Shown here: positions 8,380 to 18,300 of the stretch, piece after piece
How positions within the stretch are numbered: the stretch's first letter is position 1
How the letters are laid out: each line of letters begins with the position of its first letter
IMG/VR virus record: IMGVR_UViG_3300027749_000101
Location: 1-64,000 of that record
Origin: a virus
Length of the DNA stretch: 64,000 bases
Strand: one strand, 5' to 3'
The notes under the pieces: generated by a model
What the model was told of the DNA's origin: nothing
Database searches by the model: none
What the model saw: the letters and a program-made list of their open reading frames with translations, nothing else
Translations under genes and position numbers: made by a program

Positions 8380-8684
8380 CGTTTAGTACTGAGTTCGTTA
8401 TGTTCTACCAGCCAGGCATTCATTTGCTCTTGCCAACGCTCGTGTGATTTAGCAAACATTTCAATAACATTTACTTGTACAGGAGTTTCATACAAGTCTA
8501 GCAACACAACATCCTTGTCTTGTGCACAGGACAACAAGGTGCATTGCAGTTCTGGTCCAGCACGCCACATGCCGCCGGCATGGGTAAATATCATTTTTGC
8601 TTCGTATTTCTCTCGAAGTATGCGTTTGGCAGCCACGTGATCAAAGCGAGCACGGCTGTGCGAAATCAAATCGTCAGTGTTCAT
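8376..8684 (-). CDS. conserved phage hypothetical protein, first gene of glycosyltransferase cluster
   Basis: 102 residues. Features: RFDHVAAKRIL near the N-terminus, a THAGGMWRAGPEL segment, VVLLDLYETPV, and the C-terminal RWQEQMNAWLVEHNE. I recognise this combination from small proteins of marine and freshwater T4-like phages; its function is not known to me. It opens the leftward glycosyltransferase cluster and is preceded by a sigma70-type promoter at 8691-8719. There is no clear ribosome-binding site. Confidence 0.7.
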   Translation of the reverse strand: MNTDDLISHSRARFDHVAAKRILREKYEAKMIFTHAGGMWRAGPELQCTLLSCAQDKDVVLLDLYETPVQVNVIEMFAKSHERWQEQMNAWLVEHNELSTKR

Positions 8685-8690
8685 GTTGCT

Positions 8691-8719
8691 ATTGTACAGG
8701 AAGTACAGAGAAAAGTAAA
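8691..8719 (-). promoter_or_regulatory. sigma70-type promoter of glycosyltransferase cluster
   Basis: On the minus strand TTTACT (8714-8719) and TACAAT (8691-8696) are 17 bases apart, like host sigma70 -35 and -10 boxes. The same TACAAT hexamer serves the gp55 promoter at 40231-40236. The -35 box overlaps the terminator hairpin at 8717-8737. Confidence 0.5.
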
Positions 8720-8737
8720 GGGCCTTGCGGCCTTTTT
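8717..8737 (-). terminator. intrinsic terminator of tail-fibre transcripts
   Basis: On the minus strand a stem of AAAAGGCC paired with GGCCCTTT (one wobble) closes a GCAA loop (GNRA type) and runs into CTTTACTTTT. It starts just past the stop codon of the 331-residue structural gene, so it would end transcription of the whole tail block. Confidence 0.7.
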
Positions 8738-8739
8738 GG

Positions 8740-9735
8740 TTAAGCTACAGAGCTTGCTACTGTGGGTGTGCCCCACGTATTGGATAGATAAGTTGTGGCT
8801 GGCGGAACAAATCTGCAAAGCACCACTGGTGCTGTGCCGTATGCCGAGAATGGGCTTGTGGTATCTGTACCGCCAGAAATTTGAGTATTTTGTCCTGCAC
8901 CAGTTCTAGCTGTACTGACCCATGTCGTTACAAATGTTATTGCAGTTGATCCAGCATTGACCGCGGCTGTGATACGCACATAGTCACCGGTGTAGACTGA
9001 TAAGTCATCATTCAATTGGAATATGGTTGTGGCAGCAGCACCCGCAGTTAATGCATACCAGCCTGTGGCAGTGGATAGTGTGGTTTGAGTGCCACCTGTG
9101 CCACCTGTTCTTGTGGTTCCTGTGTATGCTGTACCAGCTAGAGTTTTGGATCCAGCAATACCAGTCAAACTGATTGTGCCTACTTTGCCAATAAATGTGT
9201 TCCAGTCTGCATCACTATCAGTTCCAGTTGATGATTTGTTCATGGTTATGTAAATTCTGCCGCCGGCATTGAAAAAATATCTAGCACTATTGGCATCAGC
9301 AAATGTCACAGTATCTGTAAAAGTAATAGTCCAAGTAGCATTACCTGTACCAGTGGTTGTGGTCTTGGCTGCCGAACCAGTCCAAGTGGTACTTGTGCTG
9401 CCAACCGCAGCGGCGTTGGCGCGGTTGTTATAGCAGTTGGTAAGATCAGTGTTGACAGCTGCCAACACACTGATGGTTTGGCCTGCTGTAGGAGCTGACC
9501 TAGCAGTAATGGTTGTGTTGGTTTGACTGCCCATGCTGGCTAGAGTGTTAACTAAACTGGCCCAGTTAGTTGCAGTCACGGTGCCACCAGTACTTACAGT
9601 AGTAAGAGCGGCTTGCCCCCAGCCGCTATCTGTTGATCCAGTGCTCCATGTTGCATTAACGTTAGCACCAGCCGTGGTACTTACAAAACCGTTGTAATCT
9701 GTTGCTTGAATTAATCCACCACTTGAATATGTCAT
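8740..9735 (-). CDS. Thr/Ala/Gly-rich virion structural protein, probably tail fibre
   Basis: 331 residues, low in charge and very rich in Thr, Ala, Ser and Gly, the usual composition of beta-rich phage fibre proteins. Segments such as RIYITMNKSSTGTDSDADWNTF and the closing VPPATTYLSNTWG look like those of structural proteins of T4-like aquatic phages. No enzymatic motif. Last gene of the tail block, 13 bases behind the 596-residue fibre gene, with AAGG before its ATG and a terminator right after the stop. Receptor binding is possible but not shown. Confidence 0.6.
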   Translation of the reverse strand: MTYSSGGLIQATDYNGFVSTTAGANVNATWSTGSTDSGWGQAALTTVSTGGTVTATNWASLVNTLASMGSQTNTTITARSAPTAGQTISVLAAVNTDLTNCYNNRANAAAVGSTSTTWTGSAAKTTTTGTGNATWTITFTDTVTFADANSARYFFNAGGRIYITMNKSSTGTDSDADWNTFIGKVGTISLTGIAGSKTLAGTAYTGTTRTGGTGGTQTTLSTATGWYALTAGAAATTIFQLNDDLSVYTGDYVRITAAVNAGSTAITFVTTWVSTARTGAGQNTQISGGTDTTSPFSAYGTAPVVLCRFVPPATTYLSNTWGTPTVASSVA

Positions 9736-9748
9736 TACCTTGTCCTAA

Positions 9749-11539
9749 TTACTTGATGGTTACAATTGCTTCTATTGTACCTGGTTCAAGTGATGGTTTG
9801 TCAACCAGTGCTCGTCCAATTACGTTAAAGGCTGTGGCTTCGCCTGGTTTAGCAGCCCTTGCTACTCCATCACCTGCAGATACCAGTCTGTCACCTTTGC
9901 GTACCACTCCAACTACTTGCACTGGTACACGGCCAGTCATTGCAACTGGTGGATGCGTGTTGTCTTCTCCAGCGCCACCATTCATTAGATAGGCTGCATT
10001 AGTACTTATAACGCCAAACACATTTTCACTTAAATCTTGCTTGGATCTAGTAATTTCAGCTGTACCGCCTAGTTCAACCACTGTACCCGGTGCCAGTTCT
10101 TCATCGGCTGCAAAGCGTTCTGCAACGTCAGCATACAAGGCTGTGGTAGCTGTGGCAAACAAGCGGTTGAAATAGCTACTAGCTGAACCAATATTTCCCA
10201 CTGCATTTGTGCCAGTCTTGTCAATACTGGGGGTGCTCAATCCAGTAACAACTGCACCAGTAGTAGCAAGCACCATTACATTGGCAGTACCAGCAACGGT
10301 GAAGTTAATATTACCACCTGATGAGCCAATGTTACCTTCTGTACTACCATTTACAATTTTTGTAATTGAATTTCCAACAGCATTGCTGATACCAGTGAGA
10401 TTGGTGCCATCACCAAAAAAGTATCCTGCGGTAATATTGCCTACACCAGAAATTCTTCCAGATCCAAACAGCACATTGCCGCCGGTGATATTACCGGTGC
10501 CACTCACAATACCTGATCCAAACAGTACATTACCACCGGTGATGTTACCAGTGCCAGAAACTATACCAGTTCCAAATAGCACATTACCGGCTGAAATATT
10601 GCCTGTTGCGCTGACCAAGCCGGCAGTTCTTAAATTGCCAGCTTGAACGTTTCCAGTCACTGTAGCAAGGCCATTAGTAATAAAGTTGGCACCTGTTACG
10701 TTGCCGCCTGCTGACGCTATTCCGCCGGTTAAAAGGTTACCACCGGTTATATTTCCAGTGGTGCTAACTGATCCGCCAGCAGGTGGAATCACATTGCCTA
10801 CAAAGTTGGCAGCAGTAACGTTACCAGTGGCGCTGACCAATCCATTAACAAAAACGCCTGTGCTGGCAACTGTTTCAATCACACTACCACTAACTGCTAG
10901 TGTGACGTTGCCTGGATTGCTGATATTGCCGCTGTTGTTACCACTGTTCCAGACTGTAAAACCTTTGTAAATTTTAGGGAATGCTGTGGCATAAGCAACA
11001 CTATTACCAGCTGGTGCAAAATCAGCAACACTGCTGATAATTCCAACCAAGTCACCGGCTGCGAACAATCCTGTAACAACATAACCTGTTGATCCATCAG
11101 CAATGGTAAGTGGCACTGCACCCGATGTGCCTTGAACACTAGAATATGCTGGCCCAACTACAATAAATGTGCTGGGGGGTACTGAGCAAACTTTTAGCTG
11201 CTGGTTTGTGGTGTCAAACCATAAATCTCCTTGCACAGCAGGACTGGGTGCTGATGATGATGCGGTAGCACCTCCAACCACGGTCCAACCCACGCCCGAA
11301 TAAACTTTTAAAAGTGTGTTGGTGCTATCCCACCATAATTGTCCTGTGAGTGGAGCAGGGGGTGCTGTAGCGTTGGCACTATTTTCTAACATACGAATAA
11401 AATTGTCATCTAAAAACTGGCCGTATCCAGCATAGTTTTTACCAACCAACGTTAATGTTGGTGCGAGCACAGTGTTTGTGGTACCATCTGCAATGGTAGC
11501 AAACACTGTGCCGTTTGTTAGAGCAATTGTATATGCCAT
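9749..11539 (-). CDS. tail fibre protein with triplicated 18-residue unit
   Basis: 596 residues. The N-terminal part (to about 120) has LTGQLWWDSTN and QGDLWFDTTNQQLKV, repeats common in phage fibre proteins. The middle is built of short TGNVTAANF/TGNITGGN repeats, including three near-identical units of NVLFGSGIVSGTGNITGG (DNA about 10425-10600). The last 140 residues begin with YADVAERFAADEELAPGTVV and contain HPPVAMTGRVPVQ, a C-terminal module known from many fibre proteins of aquatic myoviruses. A perfect TATAAATA late promoter lies 29 bases before the ATG and AAGG supplies the ribosome site, so this gene can be transcribed late on its own. Likely host recognition. Confidence 0.75.
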   Translation of the reverse strand: MAYTIALTNGTVFATIADGTTNTVLAPTLTLVGKNYAGYGQFLDDNFIRMLENSANATAPPAPLTGQLWWDSTNTLLKVYSGVGWTVVGGATASSSAPSPAVQGDLWFDTTNQQLKVCSVPPSTFIVVGPAYSSVQGTSGAVPLTIADGSTGYVVTGLFAAGDLVGIISSVADFAPAGNSVAYATAFPKIYKGFTVWNSGNNSGNISNPGNVTLAVSGSVIETVASTGVFVNGLVSATGNVTAANFVGNVIPPAGGSVSTTGNITGGNLLTGGIASAGGNVTGANFITNGLATVTGNVQAGNLRTAGLVSATGNISAGNVLFGTGIVSGTGNITGGNVLFGSGIVSGTGNITGGNVLFGSGRISGVGNITAGYFFGDGTNLTGISNAVGNSITKIVNGSTEGNIGSSGGNINFTVAGTANVMVLATTGAVVTGLSTPSIDKTGTNAVGNIGSASSYFNRLFATATTALYADVAERFAADEELAPGTVVELGGTAEITRSKQDLSENVFGVISTNAAYLMNGGAGEDNTHPPVAMTGRVPVQVVGVVRKGDRLVSAGDGVARAAKPGEATAFNVIGRALVDKPSLEPGTIEAIVTIK

Positions 11540-11568
11540 GTTGGTTGCCTTATTCCTATATTTTGCTA

Positions 11569-11576
11569 TATTTATA
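11569..11576 (-). promoter_or_regulatory. T4-type late promoter TATAAATA
   Basis: Exact T4 late octamer on the minus strand, 29 bases before the ATG of the 596-residue fibre gene and overlapping the stop codon of the gene before it. Spacing leaves room for a start site, leader and AAGG ribosome site. Confidence 0.65.
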
Positions 11577-12195
11577 CAGCATTTATGTTGCTCAGCGTCT
11601 GTATGCGCAGGGTGTAATCAATTTGAATCTGGCGGTTCAAGCTCTTTTGTACTGGATGGAAAATCACATGAGTGATCAATCGCAGATTGGTTGAGCTGCC
11701 ATTCCAGGACTTCAATCCCAGTTCGTCAAATACATATTCACCGTTGAAATTGGTAGAATTATCAAACGCTTGTTGTGTGGGCGGTTCGCCATAATCTAAT
11801 AAACAAGTCACAAGAATATCTGTATAAACAGTGCCTGCTGTATGAATCACAGACATGTAGTTGGTGTTAGGGTCGCTATCAGCTGCTGAATTATCATCAA
11901 CTACTTTGGCATAAGTTTCATTATAAAGTCCAGCATTTTGTCCCACTGTGTTTGGGGGCAAATACGTGATTACGCCTGTGGGGTCTACTGAACTGCCACC
12001 ATTGCCAAATGCCATTGAATAGATAATTCCCAATCTAGATCCGTTTGAGTCCAATCTATTGCTTAAACTTTGAGCCATTGCAATTGATATATTTTCATAG
12101 TGAATTGCATTTTTCTTGTCTACTAGCACTTCACCTGTGTTGGGATCATGTATCTTTACAAATCCTTGAATCTGAGCTAGTCCAGGAGTAATCAT
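11572..12195 (-). CDS. virion structural protein (baseplate/fibre region), unknown role
   Basis: 207 residues. The N-terminal IQGFVKIHDPNTGEVLVDK looks like a beta-rich domain and shares the pattern V-(K/R)-I-x-D-P-x-T-x-E-V with the 52-residue protein just upstream. The middle contains FGNGGSSVDPTG and the C-terminus ends in alternating polar/hydrophobic strands. No catalytic motif. It is coupled to the upstream small gene by an ATGA overlap and lies between the giant structural gene and the fibre gene, so a tail-tip or fibre-attachment role is plausible. Assignment rests on context. Confidence 0.6.
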   Translation of the reverse strand: MITPGLAQIQGFVKIHDPNTGEVLVDKKNAIHYENISIAMAQSLSNRLDSNGSRLGIIYSMAFGNGGSSVDPTGVITYLPPNTVGQNAGLYNETYAKVVDDNSAADSDPNTNYMSVIHTAGTVYTDILVTCLLDYGEPPTQQAFDNSTNFNGEYVFDELGLKSWNGSSTNLRLITHVIFHPVQKSLNRQIQIDYTLRIQTLSNINAV

Positions 12196-12350
12196 GCTCT
12201 GCCCTCCAAGTAAACTTCGCGTGTTTTTGGGTCAAAAATACGCACATGAGCTTCAACGGAAAACGATCCTTGCTCGTTAGGGCGCTTGGGCTGAGGTTGT
12301 TTTTTCTCAGAATTTGCAGTTACTGGCTGTTTTGGCATAGTAGTTGACAT
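12192..12350 (-). CDS. small 52-residue protein in tail cluster
   Basis: A short gene filling the gap between the giant structural gene and the 207-residue gene. It encodes 52 residues: a basic, Pro/Gln/Lys-rich first half (MSTTMPKQPV…) and then VEAHVRIFDPKTREVYLEGRA. The second half matches the start of the next protein in pattern (V-R-I-x-D-P-x-T-x-E-V). Its TGA overlaps the next ATG (ATGA), strong support for a real gene. The octamer GGTAAATA lies seven bases before its ATG, and AAGG is 14 bases away. Confidence 0.65.
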   Translation of the reverse strand: MSTTMPKQPVTANSEKKQPQPKRPNEQGSFSVEAHVRIFDPKTREVYLEGRA

Positions 12351-12357
12351 GATCTTT

Positions 12358-12365
12358 TATTTACC
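12358..12365 (-). promoter_or_regulatory. late-promoter-like octamer GGTAAATA
   Basis: The minus strand reads GGTAAATA, seven bases before the ATG of the 52-residue gene and between it and the stop of the giant gene. Same octamer and same seven-base gap as before gp20 (53978-53985). It may equally be chance in AT-rich spacer. Confidence 0.35.
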
Positions 12366-12368
12366 TTG

Positions 12369-15300
12369 TTATAATCCACGTAAAAACCTTGCGGCAGTTG
12401 TTTCGGTCAGTTGCAGAGGTCGACCATTGCTGGGAGTGTTGACACCTGGCGCATACCATGTTACCCCTCTATGCTGTAGAATAACCACTTCAACACCTGC
12501 ACCTGGTGCCGACAAATCATTGGCAGTGAGGAATTGCACAGCCAATGGATCATAATCAGTTTGTTGATAGTAGTTGCTGGCCAAACTTGTGCCTGCTACA
12601 CCTGTGCCTGACCCAATGCCTGTAGCTGTGAATACCACACCCGGTAATGGATAAACATCGCTTGCTAATCCAATAGTATGCCAGTTGGTGTTGCCAACAC
12701 TTGCAATAGTATAAGTTTGGCCAACTACAAACTGTCCAGCATAATAGCCTACTCTAGCGCGATTGCCGCCCACATAAACTTCAATACTGTTGATTTCAAA
12801 CGAACTGTCAGCTAAATCAAACTGAATGGTCGGGGCATAGAATATTGTAGTAGACCCATCACCAACAGCAGTATCACTCACAATGTAGTTTTGAAACTGT
12901 TGCGGTTGTCTATTGCCGATGCCCATGTCATACACTTGAGCAGCAACTGCGTGCGTGGTTGCAGCAGTGCCGGCAGTGCCACGTTGTAGGCCACTAATTG
13001 AATTTGTGCCAAGATCTCTCACACGGTATAAGATACGCTCACCATCAATTGTGACCACACCAAAAATACCAGCGCTCAAGTTTGGTTGGCTGAGTGCCAA
13101 AGCACTTGTGACATATATGATGTCCGCAGTTGCAGAAACTTCTTGAGCCACTGTGGTTGTAGTGGCCGGGGTAATGCGGAATGTAGTTTGCACTTCCCGC
13201 ATGTCTTGGAACAATCTAAATGCCATTGCAGCAGGCACAATGCTTTGAGTAAATTCATTTACCGCCAGAACTTGTGTTGGGCCAATAGTACCACTACCCA
13301 ATATCAAATATTGTCCTTGAACTGCATAATCTACTCCAGGGTACAGTCTCTCGCCATCTAACGTTGCCCACAATCTGTTGGCCGATAATCCTTCCCGGCC
13401 CAAATCAAAGTTATTGGCAGGGATAGAAATACCAAGACTAAAATCAAAACTTCCGGCAGTGTTGTTGAAATTGCTGGTGGAAAGAGCTCTTGTTGTAATA
13501 GTTCCTGTTGCGGTACCATTTCCTTGAACAGCAGTTCCTGTTCCTATACCAGTTCCTGTTGCATTTGCAGTAAATGTTGTATTAAAAGTATTACTTGCTG
13601 CTCCTAATAACGTCCAGTCGGTAGTGCCCAGGTACTTGATTGTATATGATCTTCCAGACACTAATCCGCTGGCAGCAACTGTGCCACTTCCGGTTGCAAC
13701 AAATACAGTTCCTGGATTATTGTTGGCAGCTCCTAAAGCAACAAAGTTAGTGTTTCCAGCAGTTAAAATAGTGTAACTATTGCCTACTATAAATTGTCCA
13801 GATGGGTATTCTCCAGTATAAGTGCTGGTATCGTCTACAAATAATGGATCATAATTAATAGTATCATACGGCTCAACAAGTGTGAGACCAGTAGTGACTG
13901 GACCCACAAACACCAAAGTCAATGGATCTTGCTGTGATGTATCGTTCCAACTGGTAATTGCAATTTGATCACCTAGATTTAATAACGGTGTTATTAACAA
14001 TCGATTAGGTGATCCTAACACAACTGTGTATTGTGCAATAAGGTTAACTGATATTAAAATTTGTGCACCATCTGCTGGCGGAGTAAAGAACACAACCTGA
14101 CGGCCCGGAGTGTTGCTACCATTCCAATTGGTGACATAATAGTTGCCAATTGTGCTACCAAAATTTTGCACTTGTAAAACATTGTTTACCCAAACTTGAA
14201 TATTGTTAAATGCATTAATAGATGATTGCGGATAGTTACCACGTTGCGGCAATCCAAAGCTGCTACTAGTCCCGTCACCAGTCCATTCAATACCTTCTGG
14301 TGGTTGTAGGCGTCTGCCATTGATAGTGACCACTAGGTTGGCCACATTGGTACCTTGCATACTGTTTTCAAGGTTAATGCTGCTGGTCAATGTGTCAGAC
14401 TGAGTGGCAGTATGATACTGTGTTACGGCTGTGCTCCAACTGTGTTGAGGATTTTCAAATCCCATGGCAGTAATAGAAATGCCATCACCTGCACTATATG
14501 GTGCATCATTGCCAATGAATCGATTCCAATTAATGCTAGTGGTTCCAACAGAGATGTCTGGATTTGATGTACAAACCCATCTTGTTGCAGCATTGGTTGT
14601 GCCTGCTGTGACCAAGGTGATTGCACTGGGTATTTCTGCAGGAGCATCAAAATCAATTGCTCTGGTCAATATCCAATACACTGAATTGTTACCAACTCTG
14701 GTAACAGTATAGATGCCATTGAATGCTGCGCTTTGCGTGGTATTATTAACATACGTACCTGTTTCATTTTTAACAAGTACGCGGTCACCAACGGATAACG
14801 TAGCGCCATCAATGGTCAGTGCAGAATAGTCATCGTATGCATTGTAACCTGTTAACGTTGCGCCAACACCGTTAGATCCGTTGTTGTATACATAACCAAA
14901 CGATCCAAACAAAGATGTTGTGGTTGCATACTTTACATTGGCCATTGGATATGGGAATGTAACTGTAGATTGTAATTTTGGAACAAATTCTACCCAGAAT
15001 AGTGGATTATCTATTGCAGTTCCAACTGGCACTGTTTGCAGTGCTCGATAATACAAAGTATTGTTTTTAACTACAGTTTGGGCAGCATAAGAATTTTCGT
15101 AAGTCCAAGGCACACTGACCGCATACGACGTCCAGGTTGCACCAGATACATTTACACCGTTTACAAACAATACCAATTCATATATTTCACTGGCATTTAC
15201 AGGAATTATTACAGAATTTCCTGTGTCAGATCCACCGTAGTTACCGCGGAACAACTGATTGCCTCCGCCCATTTCATAAGCAGTAATACTAATTATGTCA

Positions 15301-18300
15301 CCAGTGTTAATACCGCCACCAGAAACTGCTGTTATTGTCTGCGCCTGCCAATCCACAACATAGTCTATATCTGGTGTGAGATCACTATTTGTATTTTCAT
15401 TAGACACTTCAATGTTTACAGGATATTGTACCAAATCCCCCCAGTATAGTGAACGATTGTCATACACATAATTATATGTGCCTATACCAAATCCATGGCC
15501 TTGTCCAGTCCAGTCTGCACCTGGTCGAGTGTAAACGCGGAAATCTAGTGTGTCATATTCTGATCCATTCACTAACTCTTCTGGTGCATGTCCTTCGTAA
15601 GGTCCAATGAATTCTCCACCGTCAACATTGATATCTGTAGGACGTACGCCAAGGTACTGATCAGTAAAACTGCTGGCGTAGGTGGCATCTATCAGTTCTG
15701 GCACATCTGCTACCATGGTACCAGTAGCAGTGGTCAAAGTGAATGGTAACCCGTCAGGTGCCAGAGTAATTGTAAAATGTGTGGTACTGACAATACTGCA
15801 AATGTAATAAACTGTGCCAGCCACAATACCACCAAACACAGTTCCATAGAATCTGATTGGGTCATTCACTGTCAGTCGAGCTGTTTGCACACATGAGATT
15901 TCATTGGTTGTGGCATTGGTAGCTGTACACACTAATGTAGGACTTGCTGGTGAACTACCCAAGAAATAATCACCCCAAACTTGCACACCTGGATAGCTGG
16001 TGCCATCAACCAGCAGATTTAGATCTAATCCAAGTTCGTTGACTCCTGGAACATAAAATCCCATGGTACGGTTGACACCACCCAATGTAGCTGCATCTAT
16101 CACTATCCAATCTTCAAGATTAAATGTCGGTCCGACCACGGCGCTGCTGCCGTCTGCGCTGCTGGCTTGCCATACACGATCATCATAACGAACCAGTGTG
16201 CCATTTTCGTATGTGCCATTTTCACTCCAGGTCAGCACAGATGTTTGGTACTGATAACGGTCATATTTGAGCACTGTACGGAAACTGCGCACGAGTCCAT
16301 TGGCCATTTGAGGATACGCAAAAGCGCCAGTTCCGTTGCCACCATCAAATACTATGCTTGGTGTTACACGATAGCCTGAGCCTCCATTGATTAACGTTAT
16401 AGATACAATATTACCCAATGAGTTGAGAACTGCCACAGCTTCTGCCCCAGACCCAGTATCTCCTTCTGCAGGCACAATTAACACTGTGGGTGCAATAGTA
16501 TATCCTGTGCCTTGATTGGTTACTGTGATTGAATCTACATGTAACAGATAATTGTCAAACCATTGACTATATGGCCAAGTTGGCCACAAAGTGCTATTAG
16601 GTGCAGTATCACTAAGTGTGTTGAACTGCTGAGTGGTAGCATGTTGGTACGGCAATAGAATTGGACTTACAAACTGTGGCAAAGTTAGATTGGTATCGTA
16701 ATAAGCTGGCACATCAAAGTCCGTCAAGCTGCCTTGATAGCTGTCAGCACCATCATAAGTCAGATTGAATTCACGAACTTGTACATGATAGGGCTTAACT
16801 TCTTGAATGTAATCGCTCACAAAGTCTTGATTGTCACGAATGTAATTCTGATACGGTAACAAATTTCTAACTTTGTGTTGTACATCAATCAAGCTGGTTT
16901 TAATTAACCATTCTGGTGCTAACAATTCGCTAAGGATAAAATTAAACATTAGTGTGAGTGACCGATTTCTTTCAATCTTCAATTCATCAATGAATAATTC
17001 TTCATTTATAGCTTGTATAATCTTGCGAGTTTCGATCACTGGCTCTTGATCATAATATTGTGCATCAAACACCTCTACGTCAAATCCAAATCTGCCTAAC
17101 GCATAATCGTAAATTACCGCAGAAATTTCAATAGTACCGTCCTCAAGACCCACACGGTCCCACCCAGTATCAGTGCGCAGGTAAATTTCAAATTTACCTT
17201 GTGCATTGGCAGTTACCTTAACGCTAGAACCAATAGCTACTGAGAGTGTGCTCAAACTGGCATAATTTGGTACTTCTGCCACAATAGTTGAGCTGGAATT
17301 GTATCCTGGCTGGTACCAGTTTACATAACTCCAGTATTGACGTGTATCGTAATTTTGCACGCGAGTCAATACTATTTCTCTTACTGCTGGATCATTGGTA
17401 ACTTGTACTTCATTAATGGTCCATAATCCACGATTCAAACTGTTGGTAACCACAAGATATTTGTAACCCAATGGTACAGCATAGATATCTTGGAATCCCA
17501 ATATTTCAAGGTTGGCCACACGCAAGTTCCAATCACCACTGTTTGCACTTGGCTCTGGCTCTGCACTGTTTAATAATACAAAACTTCTAATTTCTGTTAT
17601 GGGGTATAATGCAAACACATCATTGGCACGTTGGATATAATTTTTTAATGCCAAGAAGCGGTCCACAAACATGCTCTGACGTGGTCGAAACTGCACGCCA
17701 TACCGTTGAGCATAATTAAGATTTGGATCTGGAACTTTGTTTCCAAATGTGTCCACTCCGCAGAAACTATCTTGCAGTTTACGATACAAATTACCACTCA
17801 AAAAAGAATCAGCTTGCCCCTGTGCAATTAACTCGTATTCAGTGTGTACATTGGCATTTGTTATGGACTGATCAAACTCCACACTGATAATAGTGTCTGA
17901 TGCCACAATGTATTCGAGTGCATTATAGATTGCAATGGTGCTAGAATTAATTGGCGCAATATAACTGATTCCGCTGGCTCTAGGCTCTTGAATGTAAGAA
18001 GCAACTGTGGCCACACTTAGAGTTTTGCCCAACTGTGATGCAGTTTCTGTTATTCCACGAATCCAATAGTAATATTCAGTAACAAATGTTCCAGACTGAT
18101 TTAACCTAGTGCTTACAACATAACTGATAGTGCTGTACGGAGTACCAACTCCATTGTAATTTGCAGGAGGCACTGAGCTGGATATCCATTGATACACATC
18201 AACTCTACTGCCCGGGAACACCTGTCCCCAGCGACGACTAGCATAAGTTGGATTGTCTTGATTGGGATCAATAAATCTAACTGTGCTGATATCCCACCAA

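Noticed and set aside
10425-10660. CRISPR array
   Set aside because: The repeats are in frame within a fibre gene, lack spacers of unrelated sequence, and encode a regular protein repeat.
15036-15449. Rightward reading frames inside the giant structural gene
   Set aside because: They lie antisense to a continuous gene, have no ribosome sites and odd composition rich in Tyr, Cys and Ile.
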